From Pogostemon cablin (lineage: Eukaryota > Streptophyta > Magnoliopsida > Lamiales > Lamiaceae), in NCBI GenBank assembly GCA_023678885.1, contig CM042952.1, forward strand, positions 33,889,236 to 33,953,235: DNA of 64,000 bases, written 5' to 3'. Positions 22,879-33,153 of this stretch are shown here, one piece after another. Every line of letters begins with the position of its first letter. The first letter of the stretch is position 1. The notes below the pieces were generated by a model, which saw nothing but the letters and a program-made list of their open reading frames with translations, searched no databases and had not been told where the DNA came from. The position numbers and the translations under genes are program-made.

Positions 22879-24295
22879 TGTTGGATTATATACTAAAAGT
22901 CTAGCTTTTTGTATGAACAATGTTATAACAATCAATTTGAAATAAGAATTATATGATCAAATGATTGCATCTTATAATTTATTTATATGCACGATGCAAT
23001 AGTCCACTTATGTTATACTGTAGATAATATGTTGTGCGACAACACGCGGAAGATCATATTATCGGTTTTCTTATAAATTATAAACAGATGCTCACAACCG
23101 AAATAGACGGAGACTCTCTATTGGGATGGTTGTAGTGTGGTTTGGTATTAGCTTGTCTTGGCTATAGAATCACATTAGTGCACTTGTGTGTATTGAGCAA
23201 GACCGCTTGCGATCGTTCGACTTATACTGACTTATAGGAGAACTTGATCTCAGTTATTATGGAGGTTCGTGCTCCCTATACAATAACCTCGACACGTAGG
23301 ACAGTATGTATTTCTTTGATTCATCAATGAGTGAGATTTACATGTTATTAAATCAACAAACTCGATGAGTTGGGATGTAGTGCTGTCTCTATGGTGTGCT
23401 GTTGATTGTAGAAGGAATCCGTATCCGTCATAGGTTGATGATGTCCCCTTGAGGAGCTCATATGTAAACCCTGCAGGTGGAATTTATTTCGGCATGATAA
23501 TGAGGTTGAGTGGTACTACTCTTGGATGAGATATTAATTAATTGAGTTGTCAGTAACTTAAATTAATTAATGGACATTGTATATCTTAAACATGGGGAGA
23601 CTAACGGGCTCATAATAAGAAGGAGCCCAAAACGTAATTTTGGGATTGGAAAGACAGTGCAGTAATAATATTTTAGTGGAATATATTATTATTATTGGAC
23701 TTAAGTATAAGCTTTGGGATAAGCTTGGGTACTTAAGCCCAATGGAGGCCCAACCCAATTTCTCCTCCTGGTCCCTATTGTAGCCCATGTATATAAGTCA
23801 CCTCAACTTATCTGGAACCCTAATCTAATTCATTATTCACGTGTGATGAGGGTTGAGAGCAGATTGATGAGGTCTCGTAGATCGTCGCCCATACGACGTC
23901 GAGATCGGACATGGGACATACGGCAGAAGATCAGAAGGTAGTTTGCTGCTGCTGTCCGCCACCTTACGAAATTTATATAAAATCGTACAGTGCTCAGAAT
24001 TCGATGATCAATATACTGACGGAAATCCGTTGAAGAGAAGATCGTCTGAGTACAAAGATCATTCAATTCCGACATCAGACGAGGAAGTTATGGCCATTCT
24101 CGTGGGACTGCACAGTCTGTCAGCGAGAATCCTTCATCTTCTACATACCCTGGTGAACGGTAATCGTTTCAATGATTTATTGCTTCCGCTGATATTTGAA
24201 ACGTATGGATCCCTAATGGGTCACGTTAACCAAACGATCCAAGCGCCATCAAATATGTCAAAGGTTCAAACCTGGTTAATGTATTTTTTTCCATT
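22879..24295. other. Unidentified internal stretch of the CACTA-like element, possibly an LTR fragment or captured sequence
   Basis: Less AT-rich than its surroundings. It starts TGTTGGATTATATACTAAAA, which looks like the start of an LTR, and contains a TATA-like TGTATATAAG at about 23789-23798. A reading frame at 23943-24299 (118 codons) has no family I recognise; it is rich in Leu and contains a helix-like HSLSARILHLLHTLV segment. I could not find a convincing LTR 3' end with matching target duplication. It may be a solo LTR or a captured host sequence. Confidence 0.35.
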
Positions 24296-24307
24296 ATAAA
24301 ATTATAT

Positions 24308-24640
24308 GTGTTACATAAAAAGAATATCAGATGTAACATTTATAAGTGTTAAATAAAGTTTTTCATCTATTATAATATTTTTTTTAAAAGTGTTATTAAT
24401 GTGTTACATAAAAAGAATACCAGATGTAACATTTATAAGTGTTAAATAAAGTTTTTTCATCTATTGTAATATTTTTTAAAAGTGTTATTAATGATCGAAA
24501 TAGTGTTGCTTTAGACATTATAAAATGTGTTACATAAAAAGAATACCAGATGTAACATTTATAAGTGTTAAATAAAGTTTTTCATCTATTGCAATATTTT
24601 TTTTAAAAGTGTTATTAATGATCGAAATAGTGTTGCTTTA
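24308..24640. repeat. Three subterminal repeat units of the CACTA-like element
   Basis: GTGTTACATAAAAAGAATA starts at about 24308, 24400 and 24526. Each is followed by AGATGTAACATTTATAAGTG and by AAAGTGTTATTAAT. The second and third units also share GATCGAAATAGTGTTGCTTT. Confidence 0.9.
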
Positions 24641-24721
24641 GACAATAAGCATCACGAACAAACATTGCACCATAAAAAATGTTACATATTATCTACAATA
24701 ACACATTTTTGCTATTAAATA

Positions 24722-25001
24722 CTCCCTCCATCCCATAATACTTTTCACGTTTACTGTTCCACGTTATTTAAGAAAAAATGCACTTTTTGACCAATTTTAT
24801 TGACTTTGGAGGGTATTGTAGTATTTTTAGGTAGTAAAAAAGATAAAGTAATGATATGTGTGTGAAAAATGAGTGACAATTTTGAAATTAAAGTAACTTT
24901 TGAGGTTGTTAAATAAAGTGATGTTTCATTTTTTTGGGTGTGAAAAGTTTTATGGGACAAACAAATGAGGAAAATGTGAAAATTTTATGGGACGGAGGGA
25001 G
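24722..25001. mobile_element. Stowaway-type MITE near the CACTA right end
   Basis: Left end CTCCCTCCATCCCATAA and right end TTATGGGACGGAGGGAG are inverted repeats. The left flank is TA; the right flank is TT, a one-base change. About 280 bp with no coding capacity. Confidence 0.8.
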
Positions 25002-25236
25002 TTTGAGGTGTTATATAAAGCAAGTTATGTTGTAGTTGTAGACATAATCGCACGAGAAGTTGTAGATTAGGATTAATTAGTTCAAAATTTTTTAAAAAAA
25101 TGTTATTTTTCCAAAAAATTTAAGTAGGTGATATCTTTTCAAAATGAACTACCCCCTCCATTCCGGGCAAAGGTGGCAGTTTTCGTTTTGCACATAGATT
25201 AATGAGTATTATTATTTTATGTGTATTGAGTAGTTA

Positions 25237-25691
25237 CTCCCTCCGTCCCATTTCAGATGACAAACTTTCCATTTTGGGTTATCCCATAAAAAATTTACAC
25301 ATTTCCAAAAAAAGTACTCCCTCCGTCCGGTTCTAAGGTGTCCATTTGCTTTTTGCACGTGGATTAAGGGGTATTATTATATGTAAAGTGGTAGTTGTAT
25401 TAGAGGGAAGTAGTGAGTCATATTGTGTATTTTTTTACTAAATAAGGGAAATAAATACCTTTGAAGCGGACACCATAAATAATAAAGTGAATACCTTAGA
25501 AGCGGACATAGAGAGCAAAAAGTAAAAACAACCACCCTTCCCCTTATACTTTATTTACAAAAAAATCATCTCTACCTAATATACTTTATCATTTATTTAT
25601 TACAAAAAATACAATTATACCCTTAAAAGTTATCATTTTTTTAATCTTTGTGCCAGAATTAAGGGTGTAATCTTTTGTGTGACGGAGGAAG
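25237..25691. mobile_element. Middle MITE of the nest
   Basis: Begins CTCCCTCCGTCCCATTTC after TA and ends TGACGGAGGAAG shortly before TA. Inverted identity is limited to the outer 10 or so bases. It interrupts the outer MITE and is itself interrupted at 25317. Confidence 0.65.
25317..25515. mobile_element. Innermost MITE of the nest
   Basis: 199 bp with ends CTCCCTCCGTCCGGTTCTAAGG-type on the left (after TA) and CCTTAGAAGCGGACATAGAG on the right. Inverted identity covers about 22 bp with a few mismatches. The interior contains TGCACGTGGATTAAGG and TAGTTGTATTAGAGGG, the same family as the outer element. Confidence 0.8.
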
Positions 25692-25867
25692 TGTATTAGA
25701 GGGAAGTGATGGGTAGCGGTTGGCTCTTTTTACTAAAAGGAGAAAATGAGAACTTTGGATGTGACGCCATATATAATAAAAATGGGGACCTCTCGGCTGG
25801 ACGAAGGGAGTATTTAAAATGATTTTTTTACTAATGTGCTTTCTAAAATGTATTATAATTTTAAAAA

Positions 25868-26766
25868 TGTACTCCCTCCGCCCCGAAGAAACGTTTACGA
25901 ATTTTCATTTTGGACGTCTAATAAAAAGGTTTTATAATTCCCCTTATAGTAAATGAGACTTATACATAACATTTAAATATCTTCATGGACCCACAACACT
26001 ACATTTATACAACTACCATTACATATTAAACACATATAAATATTAACACACTTTTTTATTGATCTCCTATTATATTTTGGTATTACATTTTATGTTGTAA
26101 ATTGTTAGATGATTAATACGTAGGAAATAATAAAATCTATACTCTCAAAGGAAAATATCAATTATAAAAGAAAAGTTTGAGAGATGTTTTCTTCTCTACA
26201 TACATGTCACTCATTTAAAATTATTAATGTAAAATGAACATCAAAGTAATAGAAAATTCGAAATATTATTTCATTTGTGCTAATTAAACAGACTACACAT
26301 ATTTGTGGGGCAATCCTGCACCAAACATATCAGCTTCACATTAAATTGCAAAAAAAAAAAAGATATATAAGTTAATTGAAGAAAAAAATAAAATTACGAA
26401 TTTTACTCTTATTGAAAATTAATTCACACTTTTGAGGAATTGTAAATTAATCACACTTTTAAGCATTGTTACAAAATATACACTCAATTTATGACTAAAA
26501 GTTTGTGTTTTTTTATTCTATTTTAAATTAAATTCGTTTTACAATTTTAAATGTGAGAATTAATTTGTATTTTTAAAAAGTGATGATTAATTTGCATGAG
26601 AAGTAAATTTAGTGATTTTTTTTTTTAAATTAACCCTATACTATTATATTTATGCATGCCATAAGTGCACATGAGAAAAGTCACAATTACTCCCTGCCCC
26701 TACTGGTTTTGAAATTACTATAAGAAAGTAAAGATTTTCTGAAGTACTGCACATTCAGAATTCATC
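25868..26766. other. Spacer upstream of the cyclase pseudogene
   Basis: Starts with one unpaired MITE end (CTCCCTCCGCCCCGAAGAAA) whose partner I did not find. The rest is AT-rich. No gene or convincing promoter element was identified. Confidence 0.5.
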
Positions 26767-29700
26767 ATGTGGAGACTGAAGATTGCACAAGAATCCGGAG
26801 TTGATAATCCTTACCTGTACAGCACCAACAACTACGTGGGAAGACAGACGTGGGAGTTCGACCCGAATTATGGCTCACCGGAGCTCCGTCGAGAGGTGGA
26901 GAAAGCCCGCCAACACTTCTGGGCGAACCGACACCAGGTCAAGCCCAGCAGTGATCTCCTCTGCCGAATGCAGGTTAGCTTATCACCATAATTAATTCAT
27001 GCATATATAATTAGAAATGAGTTGCCATTGATTAATTTATATATATACATATATACATACAGCTATTGAATGAGAAGAATTTCAAGCAGAAGATAGAGCA
27101 GGCGAAGGTGGCAGAAGATGAAGATATAACGTATGAGTTGGCCACCACCACTCTCCGGCGAGGTGTTCACTACTTCTCGGCGTGGCAAGCAAGCGACGGC
27201 CACTGGCCAGCAGAAAATGCTGGCCCATTGTTCTTTCTTCCACCACTCAGTAAAATTCTCTTTCCATCTCATAAACATATTCAACATTAGTTAACGTTAA
27301 GCTGAAAGTAGAGTAGTTTCCTTATGGTGTATGCAATAATATTTATACTGCAGGTGATTGTACTGTACATTACTGGACATCTGAACACAGTTCTTACAGC
27401 AGAACATCGTCGAGAAATTCTCCGTTACATGTACTGTCATCAGGTACAACATTACATAATAATCATGTAGCAAGTGATCAGTAATTCATTAACTTATCTG
27501 TTTCCCAAGAACAGAATGAAGACGGTGGATGGGGATTGCACATAGAAGGCCATAGCGTGATGTTCTGCACAAAATTTTAACTACGTTTGCATGCGTATGC
27601 TGGGAGTAGGGCCTGATGAGAAAGAAAGCAGCAGAGCTAGGAAATGGATTCTTGATCATGGCTCTATCAAAGCAATACCTTCTTGGGGAAAGACTTGTCT
27701 TTCTGTATGTCTACTATTATTATTTCAATTCAACTAATAATTAAAGAAACGTTGAGTTGAGTTGATCGGTATTTGATTAGTAGATTCTCGGAGTTTATGA
27801 GTGGTCAGGATGCAATCCTATGCCCCCTGAATTTTGGATTCTTCCATCTTTCCTTCCCATACATCCATGTAATTATTTAACATTCATGGTATCATTTTTA
27901 TTTGAAGAGTAGTGTTTTCCCGTTTCACAAATGTCTTTTATTCACATCAAAAATTTGGGTTTACTGCCGAATGGCATACCTGCCAATGTCATACTTGTAT
28001 GGCAAGAGATTTGTAGCCCCAGTTACTCCTCTAATTTTGCAACTAAGGCAAGAGTTGTATGATCAGCCTTATCAAGAAATTAATTGGAGAAATATACGGC
28101 ATAAATGTGCTAAGGTAAAACCACTCATTTACTCTGTCCTTGTGCTTCCTAAGAGATGGAGATCATTAAAAATATATATGCCCTTTTGAACCCATTGCAC
28201 AGAAGGGCCTCTGTTATCCTCCTTCATTTATACAAGATCTGATCTGGGATACTTGCTATGTATTATCCGAGCCTTTATTGAATCGTTGGCCTCTCAACAA
28301 GTTGAGGGAGAAAGCTCTTGAGGTTGCAATGAAACACATTCACTATGAAGATGAGAATAGCAGATACATCACCGTAGGATCTGTGGAGAAGTCATTTTGC
28401 ATGCTGGCATGTTGGGTTGAGGATCCCAAGGGGAACTCATTCAAGAAGCATCTTGCCAGAATTCCTGATTATCTGTGGCTGGGTGAGGATGGGATGAAGA
28501 CACTCTTTTGGCAGTCAACTGTGGGATGCAAGTTTGGGCATTCAAGCATTGTTGGCTAGTGATCTAACAGATGAAATAAGCGAGACTCTCGTAAAGGGGC
28601 ACGACTTCTTAAAGAAGTCTCAGGTTGCACACTGAAATCAATTGTCATGTGGAGTATTTTTAAATAATGAATTTTGATCCATCACATTAATTTGCAGGTG
28701 AAAGATGATCCTTCGGGTGACTTCAAGAGCATGTACCGACATATTTCTAAAGGATCGTGGACCTTTTCAGACCAAGATAATGGCTGGCAAGTTTCTGACT
28801 GTACAGCAGAAGCACTGAAGGTATCCATTTCCATCCCCATTTATCAAGAAAATACCAAGTGTATCCTTTTGTGCTAGCTATAAATAATGCAGATATTCTT
28901 TTGTTGTTTTCTTCCAGTGTTGCCTTCTCTTATCTATAATGCCTCCTGAGATTGTGGGGGAGAAATTGGAACCTTAGGGATTCTACGGTGCTGTCAACAT
29001 ATTGCTTTCAATGCAGGTAATTTACATATATACATATATTCCGAAGGAAAAACTAAAAAAAGACTACTTTAAGTAACAAAACCTTTAAAAAAATCCAATC
29101 TTTACAGTGCAAAAATGGTGGAATCTGTGTTTGGGAGTCTCCAAGAGCCTCAAAGTGGTTAGAGGTAGCCTATCATAAGTCGCACTTATCTTGTGTTTAT
29201 AGTTAATCGGAGAAATCTTGTTGTACTGATTCTATTTTTGTTGTGTAGTTGTTGAATCCCACAGAAATATTTGTTGATGTGCTCATTGAGTATGAGTAAG
29301 AAGAATCCAAATTATGCTATTTAATGAAATGAATAGATATCTGCATTAAAATGATTTAAATAAGTATAAATGATTACTTATAATGTTCGTCTAGGTATCC
29401 AGAGTGCACTTCATCAGCAATCCAAGCTCTTGTTCTGTTTCAAAAGTTATACCTAATCATTGAAAGAAAGAGATCGAATCCTTCATTGCAAAGGCTGTTA
29501 GCTACATTGAGGATGTTCAAAGGCCTGATGGTTCATGGTATACATATATGAATTCACAACAATGTTCAATTACTTGTGTATTTATGAACACATTATTACA
29601 GGTATGGTAGCTGGAGCATTTGTTTCACATACGCAACCTGGTTCGCAATTGAAGGGCTCGTTGCAACTGGGAAAACCTTCAATAACTGTGCAGCTATTCG

Positions 29701-30339
29701 AAAAACTGTTGGTTTTCTTTTGAAACTACAATTGAATGATGGTGGATGGGGAGAAAGCTACCTATCATGTCCTAACAAGGTAACCTTTTTTGTAATTGTA
29801 GTACTATATATTTTTAAGGTGAATTTTTTTTTTTTTTAAATATTACATTGAAATTATAATTTTTGTTTTAAACCAACGAGAATAGAAATACATTCCACTG
29901 CAAGGAAATCGTTCAAACTTGGTTCAAACTTCTTGGGCTATGTTGGGTTTAATTCATTCAGGCCAGGTTAATTAGTTTTCGTCATAATTTCTTCCTTTCT
30001 ATTGAAAATAATGTACATTTAAAAAAAATAAAAATTAATAAGTACCTATTTTGAGTTGTTAAAAGGGTGAGAGGGATCCAACACCTCTCCATCGTGGAGC
30101 CAAGCTTCTGATCAACTCTCAGTTAGAAAATGGTGATTTTCCTCAACAGGTAAATATGACAGAAATTATTTTGGTTTTTTTTAAAAATAATTTAAAATTA
30201 ACAATAATTATTTGTACAGGAAATGAGTGGTGTGTTCATGAGAAGCTGCTTGTTGCATTATCCAACATACAGAAACACATTTCCAATATGGGCTCTGGCA
30301 GACTATCGCAAATATGTATTGTTACCAAGAACCACCTAA
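26767..30339 (+). pseudogene. Oxidosqualene cyclase (triterpene synthase) pseudogene, copy 1
   Basis: All exons of a plant 2,3-oxidosqualene cyclase can be traced: 26767-26973, 27063-27248, 27354-27443, 27515-27704, 27784-27868, 27948-28114, 28203-28623, 28698-28820, 28918-29016, 29108-29164, 29249-29295, 29395-29537, 29602-29779, 29886-29966, 30066-30149, 30220-30339. Working members cyclise oxidosqualene to triterpenes such as beta-amyrin or lupeol at the ER. Seen are the N-terminal MWRLKIA, the catalytic DCTAE motif (exon 28698-28820), several QW-type DGGWG repeats and the C-terminal ALADYRKYVLLP. Lesions: a one-base insertion near 27575 giving a stop, a donor shifted by one base at 27249, acceptor AG changed to AT at 27946-27947, a 2-base deletion near 28504, an in-frame TAG at 28975, and a one-base deletion near 29451. 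It cannot encode a full enzyme. Confidence 0.93.
28115..28202 (+). other. 88-bp intron present in copy 1 but absent from copy 2
   Basis: GT-AG intron in phase 0 after the codons for C-A-K. In the sister pseudogene the flanking exon sequences are joined exactly, GCTAAG directly followed by GAGGACCTC. Exon lengths agree: 167+421 here, and 589 as one exon there, after allowing for the known small deletions. Confidence 0.9.
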
Positions 30340-30500
30340 ATATAAGACGTTTAAAGCATTTGTTAACCTGTAATAGAGTATTATTCTATATTTCTAAAGA
30401 CAAACACGTGTGAAAATAATCTTGACTGTCTCGTACAATTGTTGCCTATTTCCAAAAAAATGTGTATTCGAGATGATGAAACAGTAGTTAATCAGAAATT
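30340..30500. repeat. Shared 3' flank of the two cyclase copies (copy 1 side)
   Basis: Downstream of the stop codon, motifs ACACGTGTGAAAAT and TATTTCCAAAAA occur in the same order as downstream of copy 2 (about 32860-32959 on the minus strand). So the duplication included roughly 120 bp or more of 3' flank. Confidence 0.7.
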
Positions 30501-30623
30501 ATCGACGCCAGTACATCTTATACGAAGAGTACGTATTTAATTACTTTCTATACATCCTATCTAGGGTTAATTTTGTGTTATTATTACTAAATTACCCTTA
30601 TGTGTATAAGGGTTTAATAATAT

Positions 30624-30875
30624 ATTCTCCGTCCCGGAGAAGTTGGTATTTTTTTTTTGCACGGAAATTAAGGAGTATAATAATTTGATGTAAAGTGAAG
30701 TGAGAGAAATAATATTTAATGTGTAGTGGGTAATTGTATTAGAGGTGATATGTGGGGCCATGAGAATAGATTAATTGTTTTTTGTGTGGGTTTCATGTAT
30801 TAAAAAAGAAATGTGCCAACTTTAATGGGACAAATCAAAAAGGAAAGTGTGTCAACTTCTATGGGATGGAGGGAG
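30624..30875. mobile_element. Stowaway-type MITE
   Basis: Left end ATTCTCCGTCCCGGAGAAGTTG, and right end CAACTTCTATGGGATGGAGGGAG, followed by TA. These are near inverted repeats. The interior has GTAATTGTATTAGAGGTGA, related to the other MITEs here. It lies between cyclase copy 1 and the FBPase gene. Confidence 0.8.
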
Positions 30876-31174
30876 TAATTAATTAGAATATAATATTTTA
30901 ATTAAAAAAAAAAGTTAGAAAAGGATATGGATGTATTTAGCCATAGAGATCTGAAATATTTAGCTGTTAAGTTTTGAGAAGAGTGAGAATTTTCAGTTAG
31001 TTTTCTTTCCGTTATCAACACCAACTGCTTTATGTTGAACTTTTGGGACTCGATTCTTGGAAACAGATTTACCGTTATATAAACCCAACTGATTTAGCTT
31101 AATCAAATCAATAAAAAACCCTAATCTCATCTCAAATACCCCCTTTCCATGCTGTCCACTTCCAGCTACTAGAT

Positions 31175-32773
31175 ATGCATTCAGCAAGCTTACTCTTTAA
31201 CCCCATCTCAATTAACCCTCCAAGATTTCATTCATTCTCTCCAAGATTTCAGAATTTCCCGAAAAATATAAATCTTGGCTCTCAGCCCATTAAAAGAATG
31301 GCCAGTCTTGGTCAATTAGGTTTCAAAATCAATGCTAGTGGGAGCGGCGGCGCTCCTGGCGATGACGGCGGAGTTGGGTTTCAGACTCTGGCGGAGTATA
31401 TGGGGAAAGGCGGCGAAAATGTCAGCGATGAATTGGTGGTTTTGTTCAGTCATTTGGAGTATGCTTGTAAAAGGATTGCTGCTCTTGTGGCTTCACCTTT
31501 CAACTCTAGTCTTGCTAGAAGTTTCAACGCAGCAGCTGGGAGTAATGAGAGGGATAATCCTAAGCCACTTGACATTGTTGCTGTGAGTTTCTTGATTACT
31601 TTGATTATTTAATTTTTTTTTAAGTATTTGGCTCTTGTTCGAAATGTGGCTGCAAATTGGAGTTCATTGTCAAGTTTGGGTGATGTAGTTTTTGTGATTA
31701 TACTTAATAAGAATTATTGTATGGATGTATCTGTCAAGTGAAGAATTATCTCAGATCATATGATCTTGGATAATAATTATAAGATTGTTGGTATGATTAA
31801 GTTCAGTATAATGGAAAGGGTTCTTATTTACAACTTCATCAGAAAAGTGTATTAGCCTTTTATCATCATAACTTGGTTAAAATTCTGCAGAATGAGATAA
31901 TATTGTCTTCTCTAAAGAAATCTGGAAAAGTTGCTGCAATGGCCTCAGAAGAAGATGATGATCCAATTTGGCTCTCTGATGATGGTCCATTTGTGGTTGT
32001 CTTAGATCCTCTGGATGGTTCCCGGAATATTGATGCATCTATTCCTACTGGGACAATCTTTGGCATCTATAAACGACTTAAGGAACTCGATCATCTGCCA
32101 ATAGTGGAGAAGGCAGTTCTTAATTCTCTTCAGAGTGGAACCAAACTTATTGCTTCTGGATATGTCCTGTATTCGTCGGCCACAATTCTGTGTGCCAGCT
32201 TTGGTTCCGGAACACATGCGTTCACCCTGGATCACTCAACTGGAGACTTCATTTTGACACATCCAAACATCAGAATTCCTCCTCGTGGTAATTTCAATAA
32301 ACTTGTAAAGACGATGAATGTAGTTGTTTTGGGTGATGGCATTAATGTTTGAGTGTTTGTTTGTCATGTCAGGTCAAATTTATTCTGTAAACGATGCTCG
32401 GTATTTTGACTGGCCGGAGGGTTTAAGGCGATACATAGATACTGTTAGACAAGGGCAGGGGAAAAATGCCAAGAAGTATTCAGCTAGATACATATGTTCT
32501 CTTGTTGCTGATTTCCATCGAACGCTCTTATATGGTGGTACTGCAATGAATCCAAGGGATCATCTTCGTCTCGTCTATGAGGCTAATCCTCTGAGCTTCC
32601 TAGCAGAGCAAGCGGGAGGCAAAGGATCCGATGGTAAAGTCAGAATTTTATCACTCCAGCCAGTGAAACTGCATCAAAGACTTCCCCTGTTCCTGGGAAG
32701 CCCAGATGATATTGAAGAGTTGGAGAGTTATGGAGATGTTCAACAAAAAGTCAACCCTGGATATGATGTATAG
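31175..32773 (+). CDS. cFBP2: Chloroplast fructose-1,6-bisphosphatase II (redox-insensitive type)
   Basis: Three exons, 31175-31582, 31891-32287 and 32373-32773, with GT-AG introns and consistent phase, giving 401 aa. The enzyme removes the 1-phosphate from fructose 1,6-bisphosphate in the plastid. Residues 1 to about 55 resemble a transit peptide (rich in Ser, Pro, Phe, Asn and basic residues). The metal and substrate site is visible as DPLDGSRNIDASIPTGTIFG, followed by YICSLVADFHRTLLYGG and the C-terminal QAGGKGSDG and LFLGSPDD. The regulatory cysteine loop of the light-activated chloroplast FBPase I is absent between the N-terminal helices and the metal site, which marks type II. Length and order match the family. 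The gene is intact although both flanks are cyclase pseudogenes facing it. Confidence 0.93.
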
Positions 32774-32959
32774 CAGTAAAGTACATACTCTCTTCGTATA
32801 AAATGTGTTGTTGATAATACAACTGTTTCATCATCTCGAATGCAAGTATATGTTTTTGGAAATAAGCAACACTTCCATGAAAATGTCTCATGAGACCATT
32901 TTCACACGTGTGTGTTTTTGGAAATATAGAAAAATATTACACGTTAACTATGTTTGTAT

Positions 32960-33122
32960 TTAGGTGGTTCTTGGTAATGATACATATTTGCGATAGTCTG
33001 CCAGAGCCCATATTGGAAATGTGTTTCTGTATGTTGGATAATGCAACAAGCAGCTTCTCATGAAGACACCACTCATTTCCTGTACAAATAATTAAAGTTT
33101 ATTTTGATTTATCTAAAAATAC

Positions 33123-33153
<31 letters not shown>

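Larger units (their letters stand above)
22085..25037. mobile_element. CACTA-like element, ~2.95 kb, with internal insertions
   Basis: Begins CACTACAACATAA and ends TTATGTTGTAGTT, an inverted repeat of 13 bp except for the outermost base. CACTAC ends define the CACTA (CMC) superfamily. Both subterminal regions are dense with TGTAACACTT/AAGTGTTA motifs (22125-22330 and 24300-24720), as is typical of CACTA elements. No TPase is visible, so it is non-autonomous. The interior holds a low-repeat stretch (22880-24295) and a MITE (24722-25001). No perfect 3-bp target duplication is seen. Confidence 0.65.
25152..25810. mobile_element. Outer MITE of a three-level nest
   Basis: Left end CCCCCTCCATTCCGGG after TA and right end CGAAGGGAG before TA. 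The element is split: the left part ends in GAGTAG at about 25234 and the right part resumes at TATTAGAGGG (25694). Joined, these match the order seen undivided in the family member at 25317 (TAGTTGTATTAGAGGGAAG). Everything between is a second insertion. Confidence 0.75.

Noticed and set aside
22879..24014. Solo LTR with target duplication AATAT
   Set aside because: AATAT occurs before the TG start and again at about 24010, but the sequence before the second copy does not end in CA in register, so the boundary is not convincing.
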